From positions 62,001 through 126,000 of the forward strand of contig NZ_BBQM01000019.1 in the NCBI RefSeq assembly GCF_000876015.1: a DNA stretch of 64,000 bases, read 5' to 3'. Both the position numbers and the translations under genes were made by a program. The stretch comes from Cupriavidus basilensis (GTDB taxonomy: Bacteria; Pseudomonadota; Gammaproteobacteria; Burkholderiales; Burkholderiaceae). Position 1 is the stretch's first letter; each line of letters opens with the position of its first letter. The notes beneath the pieces were generated by a model. That model was not told the origin of the DNA and did not search any database. It was given only the letters and a program-made list of their open reading frames with translations. Below are positions 55,190 through 64,000 of this stretch, in pieces.

Positions 55190-57283
55190 ATGGACCAAGC
55201 CGCCACCGCCAACGCCGCCAATCCGCTGCTGGACTTTACCGACCTGCCCCGTTTCTCCGAGATCCGCCCCGAACACATCGGGCCGGCGCTGGACACGCTG
55301 CTGGCCACCGCGCAGGCCGCGGTCGAGCGCGCCGAGGACCCCGCCACCCCGGCCACCTGGGCCAGCGCCGTGGAAGCGCTCGAAACCGCCACCGAGCCGC
55401 TCGGGCGCGCCTGGGGCGTGGTCGGCCACCTGAGCGCGGTGGCGGATACGCCAGCGTTGCGCCAGGCGCACGCCGACAACCTGCCGCGCATGACCGAGTT
55501 CTGGTCGTCGCTGGGCCAGAGCCTGGCGCTGTACGATAAGTACAAGGCGATCGCCGCCAGCCCCGAGTTCGCCGCCATGAGCGCGGCGCGGCGCCAGTTG
55601 ATGGAGAACGAGCTGCGCGGCTTCCGCCTGGGCGGCGCCGAGCTGCCGGAAGACAAGAAGCCGCGCTTCGCCGCCATCCAGGAACAGCAGGCGCAGTTGT
55701 CCAAGGCGTTCTCGGATCACGTGCTCGACGCCACCAACGCCTACGCGCTGGTGATCGAGGACGAAAGCCGCCTGTCCGGCATTCCCGCCGACGCGCTGGA
55801 AGCCGCGCGCGCCGCCGCCGAGAAGGACGGCAAGGCCGGCTGGAAGTTCACGCTGCACTTCCCGTCCTACTTCCCGGTGCTGCAGTACGCCGACGACCGC
55901 GCGCTGCGCCAGACCATGTACCAGGCCAGCGTGACCCGCGCGTCCGAGCTGGCCGGGCAATACGGCCAGGGCAAGGCCGAATGGGACAACACCGACAACA
56001 TGCGCGAGCAGCTGGCGCTGCGCCAGGAAGAGGCGCACCTGCTCGGCTACGCCTCTTACGGCGAGGTCTCGCTGGTGCCCAAGATGGCGGAGTCGCCGGC
56101 CGAGGTGCTGCGCTTCCTCGACGAGCTGGCCGCGCGCGCGCGCCCGTTCGCCGAGAAGGACTGGGACGAGCTCAAGGCCTTCGCCGCCGGCGAGCTGGGC
56201 CTGGCGGAGCTGGCGCCGTGGGACGTGGCCTACGCCTCGGAAAAGCTGCGCGAGCAGCGCTACGCCTTCTCCGAGCAGGAGGTCAAGCAATACTTCCCCG
56301 AGCCGCAGGTGCTCAAGGGCCTGTTCGGCGTGGTCGAGAAGCTGTTCTCGGTGCGCATCGAGGCCGACCAGGCCCAGACCTGGCACCAGGACGTGCGCTT
56401 TTTCCGCGTGGTTTCGCCCGAAGGCAACCTGCTGGCGCAGTTCTACATCGACCTGTACGCCCGCGAAGGCAAGCGCGGCGGCGCCTGGATGGACGACGCG
56501 CGCGGCCGCAAGCTGCTCGGCGACGGCCGCGTGCAGACGCCGGTGGCCTACCTGACCTGCAATTTCTCGGCGCCGGTCGGCGGCAAACCCGCGCTGTTCA
56601 CCCATGACGAAGTCATCACGCTGTTCCACGAATTCGGCCACGGCCTGCACCACATGCTCACCCAGGTGGGCGAGCTGGGCGTGTCCGGCATCAACGGCGT
56701 GGAATGGGACGCGGTGGAGCTGCCCTCGCAGTTCATGGAGAACTTCTGCTGGGAATACGAGGTGCTGACCGGCATGACCGCGCACGCCGACACCGGCGAG
56801 CCGCTGCCGCGCGCGCTGTTCGAGCGCATGCTGGCCGCCAGGAACTTCCAGAACGGCATGATGACGCTGCGCCAGATCGTGTTCTCGTCGTTCGACATGC
56901 ACCTGCACACCGACTTCGACCCCGCCGGCGAGAAGTCCGTGCTGGCGCTGTCGCGCGAGATCAACGACCACGCCCACGTGGTGCCGCAGCACCCGCTGTC
57001 GCGCTGGCCGAACACCTTCAGCCACATCTTCGCGGGCGGCTACGCGGCCGGCTACTACAGCTACAAGTGGGCCGAGGTGCTGTCCGCCGACGTGTACGCG
57101 GCCTTCGAGGAAGCCGCCGGGCTGTCGGGCTCCGTGCTCGACGCCGAGACCGGCGCGCGCTACCGCCGCGAGATCCTCTCGGTCGGCGGCAGCCGCCCGG
57201 CGATGGAGTCGTTCACGGCGTTCCGCGGCCGCGCGCCGCAGATCGACGCGCTGCTGCGCCACGGCGGCATGGCCGTGGCGTGA
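55190..57283 (+). CDS. prlC: Oligopeptidase A (M3 family metallopeptidase)
   Basis: A 697-residue cytoplasmic zinc peptidase of the M3/thimet family. The zinc motif is HEFGHGLHH (HExxH) in ITLFHEFGHGLHHM, with the third ligand Glu in the following helix (GVEWDAVELPSQFMENFCW). Oligopeptidase A digests signal peptides and other short peptides released during secretion. Length fits the family. The start is at 55190 (MDQAATANAAN), with AGAGAG upstream; the frame is open further but is not family-like. It follows folD by 91 bases. Confidence 0.94.
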   Translation: MDQAATANAANPLLDFTDLPRFSEIRPEHIGPALDTLLATAQAAVERAEDPATPATWASAVEALETATEPLGRAWGVVGHLSAVADTPALRQAHADNLPRMTEFWSSLGQSLALYDKYKAIAASPEFAAMSAARRQLMENELRGFRLGGAELPEDKKPRFAAIQEQQAQLSKAFSDHVLDATNAYALVIEDESRLSGIPADALEAARAAAEKDGKAGWKFTLHFPSYFPVLQYADDRALRQTMYQASVTRASELAGQYGQGKAEWDNTDNMREQLALRQEEAHLLGYASYGEVSLVPKMAESPAEVLRFLDELAARARPFAEKDWDELKAFAAGELGLAELAPWDVAYASEKLREQRYAFSEQEVKQYFPEPQVLKGLFGVVEKLFSVRIEADQAQTWHQDVRFFRVVSPEGNLLAQFYIDLYAREGKRGGAWMDDARGRKLLGDGRVQTPVAYLTCNFSAPVGGKPALFTHDEVITLFHEFGHGLHHMLTQVGELGVSGINGVEWDAVELPSQFMENFCWEYEVLTGMTAHADTGEPLPRALFERMLAARNFQNGMMTLRQIVFSSFDMHLHTDFDPAGEKSVLALSREINDHAHVVPQHPLSRWPNTFSHIFAGGYAAGYYSYKWAEVLSADVYAAFEEAAGLSGSVLDAETGARYRREILSVGGSRPAMESFTAFRGRAPQIDALLRHGGMAVA

Positions 57284-57469
57284 TCCCGGCGCATGGCGCG
57301 GCCCCGGCATCCGGCCGGAGCCGCGCCGGCGCCCGGGAGACGACTCGAAAAGCGACCCGGAAAGCAGCCCAGGAAGCGCCCCGAAGCGACCCGCGCGGCG
57401 CACGCGGGCGCCAGTCCGGCGCGCCGGTCCGAATTGGCTAGACAAGCCCGGTCAAGTAAGATGCGGGCC

Positions 57470-58183
57470 ATGAGCTACCTCCCTCCCGCCGCCGCCTACG
57501 CGCACATCAAGAACTACCTCAAGGAAGGCCTCAGCGCGGGCCGCTGGCCGCCGGGCACGCTGATGCCGTCGGAATCCGAGCTCGTGACCCAGTTCGGCGT
57601 CAGCCGCATGACCGCCAACCGCGCGGTGCGGGAGCTGCAGGCCGAGGGACTGGTCGAGCGCGTGCAGGGCGTGGGCACCTTCGCCAGCCAGCCCTACCGC
57701 GCCTCGTCCACGCTGACCATCCGCGACCTCCACGACGAGATCACCGAGCGCGGCCACAAGCACCGCTCCGACGTGCACCTGGCGCGGGCCGAGACGGTCA
57801 GCGAGGCGCTCGCCCCGCGCATCGGCCTGCCGGTCGGCAGCCAGGTCTTCCACACGCTCATCGTCCACAGCGAGAACGGCGTGCCGCTGCTGTGCGAAGA
57901 CCGCTACGTCAATCCCGCGCGCGCGCCGGACTACCTCGGCGTGGACTTCACCCGGACCACGCCCACCAACTACCTGCTGGCCGTGGCGCCGCTGTGGGAG
58001 GCCCAGTACTCCATCGAAGCGCAGCTGCCCACCGCGGAAGAGGCGCGGCTGCTCGGCATCAAGGCCAGCGAGCCGTGCCTGATCGTGGTCCGCCGCACCG
58101 AGAGCCAGGGCTCGCCGATCACGCTGGCGCGCCTGGTGCATCCCGGCTCGCGCTACACCATCGAGGGCTCGTTCAAGCCCTGA
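57470..58183 (+). CDS. HutC-type GntR regulator with UTRA domain (histidine utilisation repressor-like)
   Basis: A 237-residue GntR-family protein. Winged HTH at about residues 10-75 (LMPSESELVTQFGVSRMTA and VQGVGTFAS), UTRA ligand domain at about 95-235. It resembles HutC, which senses urocanate, more than other UTRA proteins. No hut catabolic genes are in the window, so the target is open. An ATG three codons upstream (57461) is an equal alternative. The gene is 186 bases after prlC. Confidence 0.85.
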   Translation: MSYLPPAAAYAHIKNYLKEGLSAGRWPPGTLMPSESELVTQFGVSRMTANRAVRELQAEGLVERVQGVGTFASQPYRASSTLTIRDLHDEITERGHKHRSDVHLARAETVSEALAPRIGLPVGSQVFHTLIVHSENGVPLLCEDRYVNPARAPDYLGVDFTRTTPTNYLLAVAPLWEAQYSIEAQLPTAEEARLLGIKASEPCLIVVRRTESQGSPITLARLVHPGSRYTIEGSFKP

Positions 58184-58318
58184 CGGCACCGGCTTGCGTC
58201 ACATCAATGCCGGCGCGCCCGCGCGTCCTATGCTGTAACGGATCACATCCACCCCGACACAGCGGCCGTCGCCGGCGCGGGCCAGCCCCGCCGAGGCGAT
58301 TGCCCGGGAGCGCCTCCA

Positions 58319-61051
<2,733 letters not shown>

Positions 61052-61084
61052 CTGCCGGGGAAAATGGCAAGGCTGGGGTTGCCC

Positions 61085-61113
61085 TTGAGAAAGCTAATCC
61101 ACTGGATTAGAAT
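61085..61113 (+). promoter_or_regulatory. Promoter and palindromic operator of the first toxin-antitoxin module
   Basis: -35 TTGAGA (61085-61090), 17-base spacer, -10 TAGAAT (61108-61113). The palindrome CTAATCCACTGGATTAG (8-bp arms, one central base) at 61094-61110 fills the spacer and ends on the third base of the -10 box. The toxin ATG begins at 61119, just five bases after the -10, where transcription would start. Confidence 0.75.
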
Positions 61114-61118
61114 GGGCC

Positions 61119-61475
61119 ATGAACGAAGCCCTGCGCGGCATTGCCGAACTGCCCACGTACAGCCGGTTGGCCGACAAGCTCCTGAGCACGGAAGAACGCC
61201 AGGACCTGATCGACTACCTCGCCGGGCATCCCAGGGCCGGGGACATCATGGAAGGCACCGGCGGCGTGCGCAAACTGCGCTGGCGCCGTGGCGGCCAGGG
61301 CAAGAGCGGTGGCGTGCGGGTCATCTACTACTACCATGACGACCGCATGCCGCTGTACCTGCTGACGCTCTTCGCCAAGGGTGACAAGGCCAACCTGACC
61401 AAGGCCGAGCGCAACGAACTGGCCGGCCTGGTCGATGTGCTGACAGGCATCTGGAAGGAAAGGACACCATCATGA
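61119..61475 (+). CDS. RelE/HigB-type toxin (first module)
   Basis: A 118-residue RelE-superfamily toxin. KLRWRRGGQGKSGGVRVIYY and LYLLTLFAKGDKANLTKAE match HigB2/RelE-like mRNA interferases that cut mRNA on the ribosome. It is first in its module (toxin-antitoxin order). The ATG at 61119 sits at the predicted transcription start, so the mRNA may be leaderless; there is no Shine-Dalgarno sequence in front of it. The antitoxin gene overlaps by four bases. Confidence 0.88.
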   Translation: MNEALRGIAELPTYSRLADKLLSTEERQDLIDYLAGHPRAGDIMEGTGGVRKLRWRRGGQGKSGGVRVIYYYHDDRMPLYLLTLFAKGDKANLTKAERNELAGLVDVLTGIWKERTPS

Positions 61476-61756
61476 GCACGGCATTCGAAAGCATCAAGCA
61501 GGGCCTGCAAGAGGCCATCTCCCACGCCAAGGGCGACGAGCACGGCGTGCGCGTGCACCGCCCCCGCGCCATCGACGTGAAGGCCGTGCGCGCCAAGGTG
61601 GGCATGACCCAGGAACAGTTCGCCGCGCGCTTCGGCTTTTCCACGGCAACCCTGCGGCACTGGGAGCGTGGCGACCGCACGCCGCGCGGCCCGGCGCTGG
61701 TGCTGCTCAACGTGATCGAGCGCAACCCGCAGGCTGTCATCGAGGCTCTGGCCTGA
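61472..61756 (+). CDS. XRE-type antitoxin (NadS/HigA-like, first module)
   Basis: A 94-residue antitoxin. The C-terminal half has an XRE helix-turn-helix (VRAKVGMTQEQFAARFGFS, HWERGDRTPRG). This matches the NadS/HigA2-like partner of RelE/HigB2 toxins. It begins ATCATGAGC with a four-base overlap with the toxin gene. It should repress its promoter through the palindrome at 61094-61110. Confidence 0.88.
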   Translation: MSTAFESIKQGLQEAISHAKGDEHGVRVHRPRAIDVKAVRAKVGMTQEQFAARFGFSTATLRHWERGDRTPRGPALVLLNVIERNPQAVIEALA

Positions 61757-61789
61757 CGGCGGAGCAACGAAAGCCCGCGTCGCGCGCGT

Positions 61790-62188
61790 CGTCATCGACG
61801 AGGGGCCTGGACTTTGCGCGAGCCGATCGCCGGCTACAGGGAGAAGGGCCTGCTGCTCACCGGGTTCGCCCAGGACACCATCGACTACCGGAACCGCGAC
61901 TACGATCAGGTCATCACCCCGCACTTGGGTGCGCGCGCGGTGCAACGCAATCAGAGGTGGCGCTGAACCACAAGCTGGGCGAACGGGACGACTTCTACGA
62001 CATGCGCGAAGAACGACCGGAGCGCGCAGCGTCGCGAGGCGCTGGAGAAGTGGCGCGAGTTCATCGTGACCTGACAGACCGGCGCGCCCACGCCTGCATT
62101 CGTCAAACCCACGCCCAACAACCTCATCCACCTGTTTTCACAGGCAAAGGCCGCGCAGCGCGGTAACCCCATCAACCTTGCCAATTAG
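61790..62188 (+). pseudogene. Decayed coding sequence between the two toxin-antitoxin modules
   Basis: This stretch is a string of readable fragments broken by frameshifts and stops: LREPIAGYREKGLLLTG with IDYRNRDYDQVI (about 61814-61930, ending in a stop at about 61965), EVALNHKLGERDDFYDMRE (about 61948-62010), then, after a shift, NDRSAQRREALEKWREF (about 62012-62073) and PTPAFVKPTPNNLIHLFSQ (about 62090-62190). The pieces read in order with coding-like composition, as in one degraded gene of a mobile element. I do not recognise the family. Confidence 0.5.
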
Positions 62189-62206
62189 TATTCGATCGAA
62201 TACAAT
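62178..62206 (+). promoter_or_regulatory. Promoter and palindromic operator of the second toxin-antitoxin module
   Basis: -35 TTGCCA (62178-62183), 17-base spacer, -10 TACAAT (62201-62206). The 16-bp perfect palindrome GTATTCGATCGAATAC at 62188-62203 fills the spacer and ends on the third base of the -10 box. The toxin ATG at 62212 is again five bases after the -10. Confidence 0.8.
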
Positions 62207-62211
62207 ACCCC

Positions 62212-62526
62212 ATGTATACGATAAAGCCCCTGCCGGAATTCGACGCTTGGTTTGATAGCCTGAAAGACCCTGCCACGCGCGCCCGCCTCATCCGCAGGCT
62301 TGAAAAGGCGGCTCAGGGCCTGCTGGGCGATGTGGAGCCGGTTGGCGAAGGCGTGAGCGAGATGCGCGAGTTCTTCGGCCCCGGCTGGCGCATGTATTAC
62401 ATCGAGCAGGGCGACGTGTTGATCGTCATGCTGGGCGGCGGCACCAAGGCCACGCAAAGCCGCGACATCAAGCGAGCCAAAGACTTGGCGCGCGCCCTGA
62501 GAAACGACGAGGAAGACCCATCATGA
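62212..62526 (+). CDS. HigB/RelE-like toxin of the addiction-module killer family (second module)
   Basis: A 104-residue toxin (PF05973-type, phage-derived Gp49-like/HigB). LKDPATRARLIRRLEKAAQG, VSEMREFFGPGWRMYYIEQG and LLGGGTKATQSRDIKRAKDL-like sequence are typical; the whole length of the family is present. No ribosome-binding site precedes the ATG at 62212, in keeping with a leaderless mRNA. The antitoxin gene overlaps by four bases (ATGA). Confidence 0.9.
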   Translation: MYTIKPLPEFDAWFDSLKDPATRARLIRRLEKAAQGLLGDVEPVGEGVSEMREFFGPGWRMYYIEQGDVLIVMLGGGTKATQSRDIKRAKDLARALRNDEEDPS

Positions 62527-62834
62527 GCAAGAAGACGATTCAGGTTTCCGAACTGCCGACCTTCGACCCCGCGCGCTACCTGCGCGACGACGAGGACATC
62601 GCCGCCTACCTGACACAGGTGATCGAAGACGGAGACGCCGGCGAGCTTGCGCAGGCGCTGGGCGTCGCGGCGCGCGCGCGCGGCATGGCGCAAATCGCCG
62701 AGGCCGCCGGTATTGGCCGGGAATCCCTCTACAAAGCCCTGCGGGCTGATGCCAGCCCGCGTTTCGACACGATAGCCAAGGTGTGCAAGGCGCTGGGCGT
62801 GCGCCTTGTCGTCCAGGCTGAGCACCCCGTTTAA
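62523..62834 (+). CDS. HTH-type antitoxin of the addiction-module antidote family (second module)
   Basis: A 103-residue antidote protein: LPTFDPARYLRDDEDIAAYL followed by the HTH region MAQIAEAAGIGRESLYKAL. This family (HigA-like, often called putative addiction module antidote protein) always accompanies the killer family encoded upstream. It overlaps the toxin gene by four bases. Autorepression through the palindrome at 62188-62203 is expected. Confidence 0.9.
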   Translation: MSKKTIQVSELPTFDPARYLRDDEDIAAYLTQVIEDGDAGELAQALGVAARARGMAQIAEAAGIGRESLYKALRADASPRFDTIAKVCKALGVRLVVQAEHPV

Positions 62835-63012
62835 GCAGACGCGCCGCACCTCAGAGCGCCGGGCGGCCGGCCGCTATACCGTTGACGAGGCAGCCCAGAA
62901 AATCCGGCGCAACGTGGGAGAGCAAGCTGCGGGCGGCATTGGCCTTGCTCTCGCTCGGGCCGTGGATAGTGGCAATCTCATCGCCTACCGACCGGGAGAG
63001 GCCGTTCCGTAA
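62835..63012 (+). pseudogene. Remnant of a mobile-element gene after the second module
   Basis: An open stretch with no proper start reads RYTVDEAAQKIRRNVGEQAA and ALARAVDSGNLIAYRPGEAVP, then stops at 63012. It looks like the end of a genomic-island-type protein and has lost its N-terminus to the toxin-antitoxin insertion or to decay. Family not identified. Confidence 0.4.
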
Positions 63013-63144
63013 ATGGCGCCCTTCAATGCGGTGGAAAGCGATGGCAGCCTGCGTTGGACTGACGCGAACAACAAGATCTCGGGGTACCATGCATCATTGG
63101 AAACCATGAAAGCCATGGTACAAAAGGGTTTCAAAGAAACATGA
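63013..63144 (+). CDS. 43-codon open frame overlapping the xth start, probably a gene fragment
   Basis: The frame from ATG 63013 reads MAPFNAVESDGSLRWTDANN and ends QKGFKET with a TGA at 63142-63144, overlapping the xth ATG by four bases. It directly follows the stop of the preceding remnant in the same frame. No ribosome-binding site was seen. It may be the tail of the same decayed gene; function unknown. Confidence 0.3.
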   Translation: MAPFNAVESDGSLRWTDANNKISGYHASLETMKAMVQKGFKET

Positions 63145-63932
63145 GAATCGCCACCTGGAACGTCAACTCGCTCAAGGTCCGGCTGCCGCAGGTGCTGGAC
63201 TGGCTGAACGAGCAGGAAAAAGCCGACACGCCCATCGACGCCCTGTGCCTGCAGGAGCTGAAGATGCCGGACGACAAATACCCGCTGGCCGAGCTGGAAA
63301 GCGCCGGCTTCCACAGCGTGTTCACCGGCCAGAAGACCTACAACGGCGTGGCGATCCTGGCGCGCGGCGCGACCATGCCGGCGCCCGCCGACGTGGTGCG
63401 CAACATCCCCGGCTTCGAGGACACCCAGCAGCGCGTGGTGGCGGCCACCTATGGCGACGTGCGCCTGGTGTGCGCCTATTTCCCCAACGGCCAGGCGCCC
63501 GACTCCGACAAGTTCGTCTACAAGCTCGACTGGCTGCGCGCCATGACGGCGTGGCTGCGCGGCGAGCTGGCGAAGTACCCGAAGCTGGCGCTGCTGGGCG
63601 ACTTCAATATCGCGCCCGAGGACCGCGACGTGCACGATCCGGCCAAGTGGGAAGGCCAGAACCTGGTGTCGCCGCAGGAGCGGGAGGCGTTCCGCGCGCT
63701 GGAGGCGCTGGGCCTGGCCGATGCGTTCCGCCTGTTCGAGCAGCCGGAGAAGAGCTTCTCGTGGTGGGACTACCGCATGTTCGCCTTCCGCCGCAATGCC
63801 GGCCTGCGCATCGACCATATCCTGCTGTCGCCGGCGCTGCGCGAGGCCTGCCGCGGCTGCGTGATCGACCGCGTGCCGCGCGCCTGGGAGCAGCCGTCCG
63901 ACCACACGCCGGTGGTGGCCACGCTGGATTGA
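63141..63932 (+). CDS. xth: Exodeoxyribonuclease III
   Basis: A 263-residue endonuclease/exonuclease/phosphatase-family enzyme that repairs abasic sites. RIATWNVNSLKVRLP, LCLQELK (metal-binding Glu about residue 39), LLGDFNIAPEDRDVHDP and QPSDHTPVV hold the catalytic residues. It lies directly after the acquired toxin-antitoxin patch. Confidence 0.94.
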   Translation: MRIATWNVNSLKVRLPQVLDWLNEQEKADTPIDALCLQELKMPDDKYPLAELESAGFHSVFTGQKTYNGVAILARGATMPAPADVVRNIPGFEDTQQRVVAATYGDVRLVCAYFPNGQAPDSDKFVYKLDWLRAMTAWLRGELAKYPKLALLGDFNIAPEDRDVHDPAKWEGQNLVSPQEREAFRALEALGLADAFRLFEQPEKSFSWWDYRMFAFRRNAGLRIDHILLSPALREACRGCVIDRVPRAWEQPSDHTPVVATLD

Positions 63933-64000
63933 GCCCGCGCGGCGCGGCGCGGAACCGGCCCGCGCGGCCGGCGCCATCGGTATCGCTACCGGCTCGCGCG

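Overview
The window is GC-rich chromosomal DNA from a betaproteobacterium of the family Burkholderiaceae, most likely Cupriavidus. The strongest pointers are a phasin almost identical in layout to PhaP1 of Cupriavidus necator, a pyruvate dehydrogenase operon with a betaproteobacterial proteasome homologue (BPH) embedded in it, and the pgeF-rluD-bamD block that lies beside the PHA synthesis genes in that genus. The genus call is inference from gene content and remembered gene order, not from a database search.

Layout. 1-8.5 kb: housekeeping genes (pgeF partial, rluD, bamD, dinG, a YdcH-like protein, a secreted coiled-coil protein, tex). 8.6-10.3 kb: a hipBA toxin-antitoxin operon with a four-copy operator array. 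10.3-12.2 kb: kup potassium transporter. 12.5-19.9 kb: a minus-strand operon running bclA (benzoate-CoA ligase), alpha/beta hydrolase, livJ, livH, livM, livG, livF, apparently an aromatic-acid uptake and activation unit, with a TGCA-rich promoter. 20.4-21.5 kb: an Xre-RES toxin-antitoxin pair. 21.6 kb: initiator tRNA. 21.9-25.3 kb: NUDIX hydrolase, aat, bpt (the two N-degron transferases) and pyrD. 25.4-29.7 kb: an aldo/keto reductase and a three-gene ABC importer. 29.7-35.6 kb: lactate/2-hydroxyacid oxidation (lutA, lutB, a small unknown protein, a divergent IclR regulator, then a FadR-type regulator with an FAD-linked oxidase). 35.7-39.4 kb: pbpG, nitroreductase, acyl-CoA thioesterase, histone-deacetylase-like amidohydrolase. 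39.6-42.3 kb: phaP, an AhpD-like protein and a BigR-type sulfur-stress operon. 42.5-49.6 kb: pyruvate dehydrogenase operon aceE-aceF-BPH-lpdA (minus strand). 49.9-53.4 kb: a sensor kinase/response regulator pair. 53.4-58.2 kb: CbiM-like permease, folD, prlC, HutC-type regulator. 58.3-61.0 kb: a calcium-type P-type ATPase. 61.1-63.1 kb: an acquired patch holding two toxin-first toxin-antitoxin modules between gene remnants. 63.1-63.9 kb: xth.

The most striking signals are regulatory. Four toxin-antitoxin loci carry clear palindromic or repeated operators at their promoters. The two RelE/HigB-like modules at 61.1 and 62.2 kb share an identical geometry (17-base spacer, palindrome ending on the third base of the -10 box, five bases between the -10 box and the toxin ATG), which predicts leaderless toxin mRNAs. 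The BPH peptidase keeps its N-terminal threonine, Asp and Lys active-site residues and sits between E2 and E3 of pyruvate dehydrogenase. The lactate operon lacks a recognisable LutC in this window. No CRISPR array, rRNA, prophage or intact insertion sequence was seen.
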